A stretch of 64,000 nt of DNA. It comes from Micromussa lordhowensis (lineage: Eukaryota; Cnidaria; Anthozoa; Scleractinia; Lobophylliidae). Positions 53,239 to 62,945 of this stretch are shown piece by piece. Below the pieces are notes generated by a model that saw only the letters and a program-made list of their open reading frames with translations, searched no databases and had not been told where the DNA came from. The stretch is taken from NCBI GenBank assembly GCA_964020085.1, contig OZ026604.1:4439467-4503466 (forward strand). Direction: 5' to 3'. The position numbers and the translations under genes are program-made. Within the stretch, counting starts at the first letter, position 1. Each line of letters opens with the position of its first letter.

Positions 53239-53274
53239 TGCGGTAGTAGGCATCCTGGCAACCCAGTGTGAGAA
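53239..53274 (+). repeat. Left copy of 36-bp direct repeat flanking the second recombinase element
   Basis: TGCGGTAGTAGGCATCCTGG and the next 16 bases (CAACCCAG(T)GTGAGAA) match 55304-55339 at 35 of 36 positions. Flanking bases differ. Confidence 0.85.
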
Positions 53275-53906
53275 TGTATTTTCTGCTGGTAAAAAGTTGG
53301 TACAGTTCATTAGCACTTTGTTTTTCGTGTGCTGTTGGAGCACGCCGTTAGGGCGTGCCTCCAGGGATTTTGTGATTGGTTGGTGTTTAGTATTTAAGGT
53401 TTCAAAGAGTTGCTAGATTCCTCTCGCTCGCGTTCTCCATCCTGGCGTTTATTTCATTTCCCACCCACCCGCCCGGTCCATAGGTTCACTGGGTTCATCT
53501 TGGCTGTTCGTATGAAGTTTTCTTAAGTACTAGTCTCTATAGCTTTATTTATATGGGACGCTTGTCCATGTGTTTTTCAGTGGATAAGAGGCACTGGCCT
53601 GATTTGGTATTATTACAACGGTTTTTGTCTATAAGAGGCACTGGCCTGAGTTGGTATTGTCACAATGTTTTTGTGGATAGAGGCACTGGCCTGCTTTGGC
53701 ATTATCACAATGTTTTTGCGTAGGCGCTTGCCGTTTTTGTCATGTTCGGACAGAAATATTTTTGCAGCATGTGACCGTTTTCAGTGTGGGTCCATATTTT
53801 CTGTTATTTTGTTTTCTCGTTACAGATGTTTCTCTCAGACCACGGTTGGAGGTGCATACAGGCTAATGTAAAGCCAGACCTCGGAGAGTTTATTTCGACT
53901 TGACTG
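53275..53906. other. Leader of the second recombinase element
   Basis: No gene is evident. It contains the tandem repeat at 53583-53720, an inverted GGAGCACGCC/GGCGTGCCTCC hairpin at about 53338-53362 and C-rich 'cccacccacccgcccgg'. Confidence 0.5.
53583..53720 (+). repeat. ~46-bp tandem repeat, three copies
   Basis: Copies start at 53583, 53631 and 53677 with ATA(A)GAGGCACTGGCCTG and end in CACAATGTTTTTG or a variant. They lie upstream of the second recombinase gene. Confidence 0.85.
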
Positions 53907-54803
53907 AAGTCTAAAGCAGATTCTACAACGAAGAGATATAAGAAAGAGATTTTGAAGTTTATTGATTATTGTAATTTTTCCGGGATTCGGCCGGCGCCTC
54001 CTTTTCCTGTTACGTTTATAGTTGCTTATCTTTTTAAGGTTTATAAGAGTTCTAGCTCATATGCCTCTTTAGTTATGACTCACGCAGCTCTTAAGTGGTT
54101 TCACTCGTTCGGTCTAAGTAACAGTGCCAATCCGCTGGACAGTTCTATTTGTCAAATTTGCTGGAGGCTGCTAAGCGTGATAAGCCAGTTAGTATTAAAA
54201 AGGCGCCTATATCCGCTGAGATTATTAAGAGTATTATTGATAAGTTTGGTGGTCCTTCTGCTAATCTTAAGGACATGCGCGTTGCTTGTATCTGCTCGTT
54301 AGGCTTTGCGGGTTTTTTTCGTTATGATGAACTTAGTAACATCGCGCCCGCGCATCTTGAATTTTTTTTTCCTGATCATCTTAGAGTATTTGTTCCCAGG
54401 GCTAAAAATGACATTTATCGTGAAGGCAATTATCTTTATATTAAGAGGTTAACTAACGTGTATTGCCCGGTTGCACTTTTAGAAAGGTATATTTCTATGG
54501 GTAATATTGAACTTTCTAGTTCAGTTGCTCTTTTCCGTCCGGTAAGATTTTTTAAGTCCACCAATTCTTACAAGTTATACCAGATGTAGGGAAATCTTTA
54601 AAGAGTGCCTTAAGGAAATAGAGGTGGATCATAAATTGTACTGTCTATATAGCTTAAGGTCTGGTGGAGCCACCTCTGCCGTTAGTTATAATCCTAATCT
54701 CTCAGAAAGAGTACTCAAGCTTCACGGACGGTCGAAGTCCGATACTGCAAAAGATATGTATATTCTCGAAGATGTTTCTAAGCGTTTACAAGTAACTAGC
54801 TAG
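53907..54803 (+). pseudogene. Second tyrosine recombinase, different family, altered active site
   Basis: The N-terminal part has STTKRYKKEILKFIDYCNFSG; the catalytic part has GFAGFFRYDELSNIAP, PRAKNDIYREGNYLYIKRL, then LYSLRSGGAT, LKLHGRSKSDTAKDMYILED. Frameshifts lie near 54140-54150 and 54580-54590. The His of the usual LHSLRSGG box is Tyr and the Trp of HGRWKS is Ser, so two catalytic positions are changed. The sequence is clearly distinct from the DIRS recombinase upstream and resembles cnidarian Crypton/Ngaro-type recombinases. It lies between the 36-bp direct repeats. Confidence 0.7.
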
Positions 54804-55303
54804 CTTGGCTTGTAAATTAGCATTTATTTAGTCCGATTCAGTTTATTTGTGTTATTATGATTGTTGGTGAGAATCTTGAATAAACGTCAGCTGTTGGACT
54901 GCCTGAGCATCCAACCATCAATTTGTTGTATTCATTTATCTATGCTTTTAAGAGGAAAATAATTTACGTTCGTTTGAGCGTAGCGAATTAGAACGTAATT
55001 TGGAGTTTCCCGCTGGCTGAAGCATGAAAGAAGCGGGAAACAGATTTCTCACGCTGGGGAGCCTGGGTCGTGGCGCATGTCTGGCTTGAGACATGCGCAC
55101 TTGGTGTATGCAGTTTTTGTCTTTTGCCGCCTTAGTGCAAGCTCCCTCCCACCCACCCAGTGCATTGGTTGTTATGGTCTTGGCGGACAGTGTTTAATAG
55201 CTTAATAGCGCTTAATAGCGACATTTTATAGCCAGTAGTATACAGTTGCAAAGTTAACTTGTATGATAGTTGTGTTGTGTTAATAAAGGCACTGCTGCAC
55301 TTT
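54804..55303. other. 3' part of the second recombinase element
   Basis: No gene is seen. An inverted repeat around GCATGTCTGGCTTGAGACATGC (about 55075-55097) can form a hairpin, and CTTAATAGCG is repeated at 55198-55220. AATAAA occurs at 54879 and 55283. Confidence 0.5.
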
Positions 55304-55339
55304 TGCGGTAGTAGGCATCCTGGCAACCCAGCGTGAGAA
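55304..55339 (+). repeat. Right copy of 36-bp direct repeat
   Basis: It matches 53239-53274 with a single T to C change and is preceded by a different flank (GGCACTGCTGCACTTT). Confidence 0.85.
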
Positions 55340-55899
55340 GTAATGTATATTGTAATACCGGAGTACCCATAGCAGAGTACTTTGTCATTGTGATATGTGC
55401 AATTTGTTAATGATGTGTTACTTCAGATGAATAAAAAAAACACCACAAGACACCACACTGCAAAGGCGGCGTAGGTGAAACTATTGCATCTGTTTTTTTT
55501 TTTCAGCAGCTACCCTCCATCTCCATAACAACCCACAGGTTTCAATTGCTATTCCTTTATCCACAAATAGCCCTACTTCCACTTTCAACTGACACTTCCA
55601 TCAGCAACCTTGTTAAGTCCACTTGTTCCATGTTTCACACTCAAATTTGACTTTATTCACTTTTGTAATTTTGGCTTCCTTGTTGGTAAATTCCAGCATT
55701 AAATATTTTTATCACCTTGCTGCTCTTTACTCTCAGTGTTCATTGATTCAGTTAGTAATCTCTCCAATTCTGTCACAAATGGCGAATCCTTATCTTGATT
55801 GCTGTTTAGTTTCTTGTAAGATGAAGAAGAGTGGGGTTGTCTGTGTTCTACTTTTTCTTCTTCAGTACTCAAAATACTGCTCGCTTTGTTACAGAAATC
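55340..55899. other. Non-coding spacer
   Basis: No gene is supported. The first 100 bp may be the displaced 3' end of the DIRS-like element. A T-run lies at 55491-55503. Confidence 0.45.
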
Positions 55900-56390
55900 A
55901 TTAGTTGTACCTTCCTACCCATTCAATGTGTGTCGGGAGACCGGGAAGGATTCATATGGTTTTTATTCGTGTTGATTCGAAGGAGTTGAAAAGGAAAGAA
56001 TTCAACTTTTCTAATTCTCAAATCGTTTTAAGCCTGTCAATGTTATCCGAACATGTTATGCATTACTTAATCAAGTTGCTGCACGATTTGTTGTTATGGC
56101 AATTCAAAATAATGCTCACTTTGTTACATAAATGAATAGTTGTACCCTCCTATCCCTCAATGTGTGTTGGTGAGACTGACGATTTATATGGTTTATTCTT
56201 GTCAGTTTAGTTAAAAGACAAGGAATTGATTTTTTAGTTATCGAATCGATTTACGCCTGTCAATGTTATCTTAGCATGTTGCACATTACTTAATCAACTT
56301 GCTGCATGTTTTGTTGTCCCTATGGCTATTGAAAATACTGCTCACTTTGTTACATAAATGAATGGGTGTACTTCCTACCCTGTGTCGGCA
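55900..56390 (+). repeat. Diverged tandem array related to 6361-7080
   Basis: Two units of about 245 bp begin near CC(T/A)...CTATCCCTCAATGTGTGT and contain 'gttatc..a.catgtt.tgcattacttaatcaa.ttgctgca' and 'actgctcactttgttacataaatgaat.g.tgta'. The order of words matches the array at 6361-7080, and again it leads into a small NPEKY gene. Confidence 0.65.
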
Positions 56391-56501
56391 GTTTGTATAC
56401 TAGAGCAGATTAATAGACTTAATAAGCATTCTTTTGAACCATATTGTAATCAAATGGTATAAACATTGTTGTCGAACAAGAGATTCAACTATCTATCGAC
56501 A

Positions 56502-56825
56502 TGCCTGTCAATACAGAGAATAGAGAAGTTAAGAAATGGAAGGAAGAAAATCCAGAAAAGTACAAAGAACAGAGGTAACAATACCGAGCAAATCATGCAA
56601 AGGCCAGGTACGACAAACCGAAGGAGTGGCCAAAAGGCTCAGAAGCGATGTGAAAAGCAAAGAAGAGAATAGGAGAAACAGAGCAGCAGTGTGCTTCATC
56701 AATGGATGGTTTTTACTGCACGACCGACACAGAGGCAATTGTGGACAAATTAGTTTCAAACATGGACCATGAACAACCTTTAAAGGTTATAGAGTCTGAC
56801 TGCCAAGAGGCATTAGCGGCTTAGG
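56502..56825 (+). pseudogene. Decayed copy of the small NPEKY-motif gene
   Basis: The frame starts ATGCCTGTCAATACAGAG and shows VKKWKEENPEKYKEQR before a stop, then further stops and shifts. The C-terminal region has a DHEQPLKVIESDCQEAL segment equivalent to the DQHQPLEIINFDCDEAI part of the 7215 gene. No histone-type stem-loop is found after it; a GTGTTTTATAAAGGAG stretch occupies the equivalent place. Confidence 0.65.
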
Positions 56826-57399
56826 GAAATGAAATTTTTAACAAATTTCTTTACATGAACCAGTCAATGTCTTTGTTGATTTTGATTTGTCTTTACTTGA
56901 TAACAAAACAAGTGTTTTATAAAGGAGAGAGAGGGAGGATGTGATGTATTGTTTGTGTATGATAGATGCTTCTCCGCTAGGGAACAGCATACATTTTGCA
57001 ATGTAAATGGGTTTCAATAGATATTTTTTAATGTCATACTTGTTTAAAATGAATGAAAGTCAATGTTTATTGCAAAACTACCATGTATTAAGACAAGTTT
57101 CTCTTTTTGATATGGTAAAACCAGACCAAATCTAGTGAATGTTGACAAAATCAAAAAATAGGGATATTTCACTTCAATTTCAGACCTTTTTCATATAGCC
57201 CCGCATTCAGTATTTACCATTTTCCTTGTGATGTGTCCTTTTTACCCCTAGGAATATTGAACAAGCAGTGTTGGGGTCGAGTCATAGTTCATTAGTTCCT
57301 TTTGTATAACCTTCTTTCCAAGCACCGTCACTTACCGCCTGTGTATCTATTTACGAATCGATTATCAATCTCAAAGTCAAACCTTAATCACCATCTCTA
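56826..57399. other. Non-coding spacer
   Basis: No gene is visible. It ends with CCATCTCTAG at 57392-57401, a good splice acceptor for the following coding segment. Confidence 0.5.
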
Positions 57400-57401
57400 G
57401 G

Positions 57402-58642
57402 CAGATGACAAGCAAGCTACCAAACGCACTTTCACTTGTGTCACGTGTAGCAAAGCATTTCACAACCTTGCACCCTACAACGCTCATGTTCAAACCGCGC
57501 ATTCAACTGCACAGCCCGCTGCAGCTAATAGAAAACAAACTGCCTCTAAAACCACAGACGCACCAGCTGTGATAAGCAAGAAAGCAGCTGATCCTGTCAC
57601 TCCACCCACCACAGATAACTCTAAAGCATCTGCTACTGTTGGCTCTAGTTGGGAAATTGATACCGTTCTTATCCCTTCTAACCTTGTTTCAAGCTCGAAT
57701 GTACCGGTAACACTGGCCACAGATTTAGCCGCCACAACAGACTTCAAGACTAGTACAATTTTTGCCTGTCGACGATCAGTCCAGCTTCCCTTCGTGAGCA
57801 ACTCAGCTGCATCTTCACCCACCAAACGACTGTCTTCAAAATCAACTTCGCCTTTGGTTTTATTTTGCGCAACACTGAAACGGGAGCTTTACAGTACTAC
57901 CACCCTGACTCGACACGATTTAGACGGTTGGACCAGCCTAGAGTTCTTCATCAGAAATTTTAGCGCCAAGTTTCAACAGGGTACGTCACAAGAAACAATT
58001 AACCTCTTCCAATCGTTGGCACACACGCTGAGAAACCACAGAAGAGAAGGCAAGACGACCTTCGAACTCACCGTGCACAAGAACGTCGCGTATCCCGTCG
58101 TTACCGCCGGATTAAGAGCCCAAGCGCCCAACGGCAGCAGAGGAACTACAGCAGACTATGCAGCTGCAGTTGCAAGCACAAGAGTGATTGGAGAAACAAG
58201 CGGTGGATGGCAAGTAGGAAGTGGTGGCGGTAGTGTCGGTGGTGGTGGTGATGTTGGCAGCGGCGGTCGAGTCATAAGAAAACTACAAGCGCGCGAACAT
58301 CACACAACAGTCGTCGAAGGAGAGAAATTGCGAACACGGCACCGCCATCGAGGACAGCGTGGTGGACAAAGAGATCGAAAACGAGCAAACAAGTCTTCGA
58401 GAGTAAGAGCGGGAAGGGAAGAAGAAGGGGAAGAAGAAAAAGAGGAAGAAGCAGACGAGGAAGAAGACGACAGAGAATTGCGACAAGAAAAAAAAAGAGC
58501 GAGAGAGTTGGTAGGAGAAGACTGGGAAGAAGACGCGGCCTTTGCCGCAGATGAAGAAGACGACGCGGACACGATCGTGGGCGATAGCGAGGAAGAAGAA
58601 GAGGAAAAGAGCGCGCAGCCCCCTCGGAAAGTTACAAATTGA
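57402..58642 (+). CDS. C2H2 zinc-finger protein with charged low-complexity C-terminus
   Basis: An acceptor TCTCTAG opens the frame, which has no ATG until about 57569, so an upstream exon is expected. The first 30 codons include a C2H2 finger, FTCVTCSKAFHNLAPYNAHV then QTAH. A Ser/Thr-rich linker follows, then a folded-looking segment LDGWTSLEFFIRNFSAKFQQ and HKNVAYPVVTAG, a Gly-rich stretch, a basic patch (RGQRGGQRDRKRANK) and a long acidic tail with many Glu runs. The combination suggests a nuclear protein; I do not recognise it. Base composition is less AT-rich than the surroundings. Confidence 0.45.
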
Positions 58643-58682
58643 TGAAAGCTTGTCGCTAGAAGATTCGTAAAGGGAAAGTGAC

Positions 58683-58940
58683 GTGCCGCCAAAAAAGCAG
58701 TTGTGGGGCAATCAGGTAGAACAAGAAGAAAAAGAAGAAGAACAAAGAAAGAAAAGGGCTGCCGCTGCCGCCACAGCTGTCACTACCGCCAGCTCTCCCT
58801 TTCTTGCCGTCGACCAAGAGATCGACCAAGGGGTCGTGCAAGTCAGCCCAGAAAGCATCAACAACAACGAAGACGAAGACAAAAAAAACGATGCCGCCCT
58901 TGCAATATGCGTGTACAAGATGAAAAAAATAAGACATTAA
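58683..58940 (+). CDS. Small charged protein of unknown function
   Basis: An 85-aa frame (start GTG or an upstream exon) has EQEEKEEEQRKKRAAAAA, then SSPFLAVDQEIDQGVVQVSP and an acidic INNNEDEDKKNDA segment. It shares codon style and low-complexity composition with the preceding gene. The frame may be chance in a purine-rich region. Confidence 0.25.
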   Translation: MPPKKQLWGNQVEQEEKEEEQRKKRAAAAATAVTTASSPFLAVDQEIDQGVVQVSPESINNNEDEDKKNDAALAICVYKMKKIRH

Positions 58941-59164
58941 AGAGAAAGAAGAGAGAAGAAACAAAAATGTGCGCTCTTGTTGTTGTCTCTCGTGCTTATT
59001 TTTTTTGTTAGGGTGTTTTTTTTTGGGGGGGGTGGAGTTTTCGAGATCGTCATAAATAAAAGAGTGGGAAAGGGAAAAAAAAAAACAAACAGAGAAGAAC
59101 CAACCAAAAAAAAAAAAGACACCGCCCTTCATCCGTCTTCGTCGTCGCCGTATCGCATCGTCCG

Positions 59165-59518
59165 TCAGAGGGGGAGCACCGCGTGCCGGCGGGCTTCTCG
59201 CTTCAAGTGCTCTCAGACTTCTTGTCGTCGGGCTCCCAAGTTGTCAAAGCACTCGTTTCTTTTCACGCAAGAACGGCAGTCGCCATTGTTGTCTTTTGCA
59301 TTACAGTCGAAAAACATCGAGGGAGCACTGCCATTGCGATCGAGCTGCGTGTCTTCTTTGGCCGCGCGACAGGTCGACGACACTCACGGCTCACAGTAAT
59401 AGTGACCACACGGGGTCTGCACCGCATCTTGCAACAACAGGTGACAGAAGTTGCACGTGTACTTGGAAAAGAGAGTGCAAGTTTCTTTGTTGCGAACGAC
59501 CACCTTGTAACCCGGCAT
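59165..59518 (-). pseudogene. TRAF-like RING finger gene fragment, two stops
   Basis: Reading the minus strand from the ATG at 59518: MPGYKVVVRNKETC, then YTCNFCHLLLQDAVQTPCGH followed by YYCEP. This is the C-x-x-C ... C-x-H-x-x-C start of a RING finger in the TRAF style (Q-T-x-C-G-H). Codon 45, where the next zinc-binding Cys is expected, is TGA (59384-59386). Further Cys residues follow (FDCNAKDNNGDCRSC) and a second TGA at codon 102. TRAF proteins are ubiquitin ligase adaptors in immune signalling. A retained or captured host exon is plausible. Confidence 0.55.
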
Positions 59519-59909
59519 CTGTTTTGTTTTTTGGTTGGGGGTCTACTTTACAGATATTAGCGCTGGCTTCTCTTAAAGCGTAACATCGACAAAAAAACGG
59601 CAAGCAAAGCCAAAAAGCAATCGTAAAAAGATCGAGGCAAAGAATATCTGAAGCCAAAATGACAAACAGAAAAACAAAAACCCAACACAACCACACACAC
59701 ACGAAATGGCAATACGATCAATCAGAACACACATAAAGAAATACTTATGTCAACATTTACACATATAACGATATAGATATCTTCAAGTAGACCGAGACCG
59801 TGAATGCCAACACCCTAGATCGTTTTTCGTCGTCTCGGAGAACACTATCACCATGCGTGCTGCAACCACTGCAGTTTAAAACAGCAAAGACGACCGAGTC
59901 GACGACGCT
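59519..59909. other. Spacer in the compositional island
   Basis: No gene is supported. CAAAACAG directly before the RING start on the minus strand could be a splice acceptor. A CA/ACAC-rich stretch lies at 59682-59702. Confidence 0.4.
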
Positions 59910-60095
59910 ATGGACACGGACTTCGATTCGGGCATCACGTCGATGGCATTCTTGTTAGAACGTTCGCCCGACCCTGAGTGGCCTCCACCGGGCGCAAATC
60001 CCGAGGTGCTCTTTTACCCACAGATCGAAAGAGAAAGAGAAGACAGAGGGGAAGAAAAAGAAGAAGAGGATGAAGATGATGACGAACAAAGATGA
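59910..60095 (+). CDS. Short acidic open frame
   Basis: The 61-aa frame starts MDTDFDSGITSMAFLLER, continues PEWPPPGANPEVLFYPQIE and ends in a Glu/Asp-rich tail. The first part is not low complexity and could be a genuine first exon. No homologue is recognised. Confidence 0.3.
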   Translation: MDTDFDSGITSMAFLLERSPDPEWPPPGANPEVLFYPQIEREREDRGEEKEEEDEDDDEQR

Positions 60096-60266
60096 CAACA
60101 GGAAGAAGATCAACAGCAATGACAAGGAGTACGATATGAGGGCATAGCATTTCCAGCGTCGCCCGTACGTTGCCTTATTGACGCCGGCGAGTGCCCGGGA
60201 ATTTTTGCCGCTCTTCTTGCATGATCGGTGGTCGGCGATTTCTGCAGCAACACCACAATCTCCCTG

Positions 60267-60834
60267 TTACTCGCCCCGGCAGAGCGTCGACTTAGACGGT
60301 GGTGGTGGCGAGTCGCTATCGAGGTCGCGGAGGTCTTCGCCGCCTCCCCCATCTCCAACGTCGTCATAGTCATCGTGGGTAGCAGCAGCGGCAGTGTTGT
60401 CGGCGTCGTCGTCCTGGTCACCGTCGCCTCCATCGTTGTCTAGACCCCCGGCACCCTTCTTCAGGTGTTCTATACCTCGTTGTTCAAGCAGACGGTCACC
60501 TTTTGACAGGAGCCGCGGCCGGTCGTCCGACACCCGATCCGCACTTCTCGATGCACGCCGTGGATGCATCGTTGTCATCGGCGTCATAGTGCACGACACC
60601 GCAGTCGATCGCAAGACGCCATCTGGCCGGATTGCACTCGCATCGGCAGGCAGACTTCTTGGCTCTAGAACCATGATCGGTGTCAATGGCATCGTCGATG
60701 CGGGGTTCGGAGACGGCGTCGGCATCACCTCCGCCAGAGAGGGAGCCATTGTCGAATGCTGCAGTGGTTGGGGCCATAGAAAACGCTTGCAATAAAAGTT
60801 GCGATAAAGTGCGAGAGTGGTTAAATGTACACAT
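60267..60834 (-). CDS. Ambiguous minus-strand Cys/Asp-rich frames
   Basis: Two overlapping minus frames look partly coding. One has SACRCECNPARWRLAIDCG and ASTACIEKCG, with a Cys spacing that could bind zinc. The other ends in an acidic DNDGGDGDQDDDAD tail. They may be a single gene with a shift near 60490. The plus strand is also open in part of this region, so strand assignment is uncertain. Confidence 0.3.
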
Positions 60835-61318
60835 GAGACGTCAGCGAGAAGAAGAAGAAAAACAACAACAAAAAGAAGATGAAGAAGAAGATGGCGAATA
60901 TGAGAGAGAAGAAGAAGACCACGATGTTGAGATCGGTAGCAGTGCAGCCACCACTACCATCGCCAACGACGCAAGAGAAACACGAGCAGACTGGATCCGC
61001 CCAAAAAGACAGAAGAGAGCGAAGACAAGAAGAGAGGCTGTGGTGAGGGCAAGAGGAATGTCGCCGTCGTCAAGGACAATGACTGAGATGGGGTCGACTT
61101 TGACGAACTTGGTGAGCGCAGCGATAGTCGACGAGCACGCGCCATCGCAAAATGAAAGAGATCCCTCCTTTTGCGTGGCGACGGACGCCTCAACACCGCG
61201 ACAGAGAATCGCTGCCGGCGCCGCAGCCACCACCCCCAGCAGCGCCTTCATGCCCATCGAAGAGCAAGAAAGAGACCAAGCACGAATTACTCACGAGGTG
61301 AAAATGACAACTCTGTGA
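60680..61318 (+). CDS. Charged 212-aa open frame
   Basis: The frame contains NAAVVGAIENACNKSCDKVR followed by WLNVHMRRQREEEEKQQQ, an acidic run, a basic patch (RPKRQKRAKTRREAVVR) and an Ala-rich end. The N-terminal helix and the alternation of charge resemble the 57402 protein, suggesting relatedness or shared origin. It overlaps minus-strand frames. Function unknown. Confidence 0.35.
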   Translation: MSMASSMRGSETASASPPPEREPLSNAAVVGAIENACNKSCDKVREWLNVHMRRQREEEEKQQQKEDEEEDGEYEREEEDHDVEIGSSAATTTIANDARETRADWIRPKRQKRAKTRREAVVRARGMSPSSRTMTEMGSTLTNLVSAAIVDEHAPSQNERDPSFCVATDASTPRQRIAAGAAATTPSSAFMPIEEQERDQARITHEVKMTTL

Positions 61319-61581
61319 TTGCAGAGGGGTTCTCGGTTTCCATCAGACTATCAGTAACTACCAACGAGCGATATGTAGATCGAAAAGTAGGTAGATCGAA
61401 AAGAGAACAAAGAGACAAAGAGAACGATAGTAGCAATAATAACAATAATCTTATTATAACAATAATGATAGTATTTACGACAAGGATAAAGATACCAAGA
61501 AGAAGAACAATAGTAATCAAGGATCAGTTAGGGTGATGTCTGCCTCAATCTGTCGTCTGATGGTCCGACGTAAGGCCTCCG
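61319..61581. other. Spacer with AATAAT repeats
   Basis: A run of AATAATAACAATAAT-type words lies at 61430-61470. No gene is seen. Confidence 0.5.
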
Positions 61582-61850
61582 TCAACTAACGCCTGAGGTC
61601 ATAACAGGGTGTGGCATCCCTATGCTGTTGGATTCTCCCTTGGAACCTCTGTTGAGTACGTGATGCAAGTTGCATCGAGCACAAATGGGTTGCAGCTGAA
61701 AATCTAACACGGGTGCGTCACCCCCTCCAAACACAATTCCTTCCTGAGACGAGGAGGGTGTATCAGAAGAGAGGCCGATCGATGGGAACTTTAAAGACCC
61801 CAAAAATTTAATAAGATCGGGATGGAAAATCCATTCGTTATCACCTGGTT
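61582..61850 (-). CDS. Unrecognised last-exon-like segment
   Basis: On the minus strand an open frame follows an acceptor-like AACCAG at about 61849: GDNEWIFHPDLIKFLGSLKF, SSQEGIVFGGGDAPVLDFQL, PICARCNLHH. A C-x-x-C pair is present. The frame ends at 61582. It is composed like a real exon, with no low complexity, but I do not recognise it. Confidence 0.35.
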
Positions 61851-62217
61851 AAACTTAAGGTTTACTACTACCTGAAAATGTCCTTAGGACTAAAGTTACC
61901 GTTTTACAAAATATGTGGTTTTATCACAGGAATGAGTGTTAAGTTAAAGCAATAACATCATTTGTTAACAGACAATTATTTTGGTTGTTTAAGTAATTAA
62001 GACGAAAAGAATTTTACACTTCAATTAACTTTAGTACCTACGTGGTTTCATTTTTTTTACTTTCTACAAAAAAACAAGAAAGGTACTAATTTATCATGCA
62101 AATTCAGCATTTCCAATTTCTTGCTTGAAGTTAAACAATGTTGTATAAGAGTCAACAGTTGTGCATCGTGTCACTCTGCATCTTTGTGTGTACAGAGCTC
62201 CTTTCATACCCTTTTAA
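61851..62217. other. Non-coding spacer
   Basis: AT-rich sequence without gene signals precedes the TTAA element. Confidence 0.5.
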
Positions 62218-62892
62218 GGTGGCTCAAAACAGTTTCCAGCACTTTCCAAGATGTAGACTTTGATGGATTCTTATAACCACTCTATATCAGTTGATGCCAA
62301 AATCATTATATCGAAAAACTGCCCAATCATTGGTTAACATGTTGCTGTTAAATTTGTGACACAATAGGTTACCATAGCAACAATATTACCTGCTGAAAAC
62401 ACCTTTAATTTTAGCTTTGAGCGCTTATAACTAAAAAACGAGCTCGGTGACCCCTATTTTTCATTATTGAATTATGATAAGCATAATTAGATGTACCTTT
62501 TTGCAAAGTTTTAAAAAATTCTGTGGAGTGGGTTCAGAGCCACCTTAACTTTTCGAAAATTTAAGGTGGCTCTGAACCCACTCCAGAGAATTTTTTAAAA
62601 CTTTGCCAAAAGTTGCATCTTATCATGTTTATTATAATTCGATAATAAAAAATAGGGGTCACCGAGCTCGTTTTTGAGTTATAAGCGCTCAAAGCTTAAA
62701 TTAAGGGTGTTTTTAGCAGGTTATATTGTTGCTATGGTAACCTGTTATGTAACATAGATGATTGCAACTTGTTCACCAATGATTGGGAATTTGTATGATA
62801 CCATTATTGTAGCATCACTTGTTAAACAGTGGCAGTATTCATCCCTCAAAGTATAGCTGTTAGGAAAGTGCTGGAAACTGTTGCCAGCCTCC
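62218..62892. mobile_element. Palindromic TTAA-flanked MITE
   Basis: TTAA at 62214-62217 and 62893-62896 flank a 675-bp element whose two halves are inverted copies (centre near 62553, spacer TTTTCGAAAA-like). End sequences are GGTGGCTCAAAACAGTTTCC and, complemented, GGAGGCTGGCAACAGTTTCC. It contains CTCGGTGACCCCTA and its inverse, a block shared with the 43258 element. Confidence 0.85.
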
Positions 62893-62945
62893 TTAACTGT
62901 TCAAGTTTTTGAAACCATGCCTGCCACCTCTGCAGCAGCACTGAA

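Noticed and set aside
53216..53416. 66-aa hydrophobic frame after the DIRS recombinase
   Set aside because: It crosses the 36-bp direct repeat and a hairpin; probably chance.
58283..59132. Ser/Phe-rich minus-strand frames opposite the charged proteins
   Set aside because: They are the complement of Glu/Lys-rich purine tracts; long runs of Phe and Ser are expected from such tracts.
59183..59560. 125-aa plus-strand frame over the RING region
   Set aside because: The minus strand encodes a recognisable RING pattern here; the plus frame has no motif.
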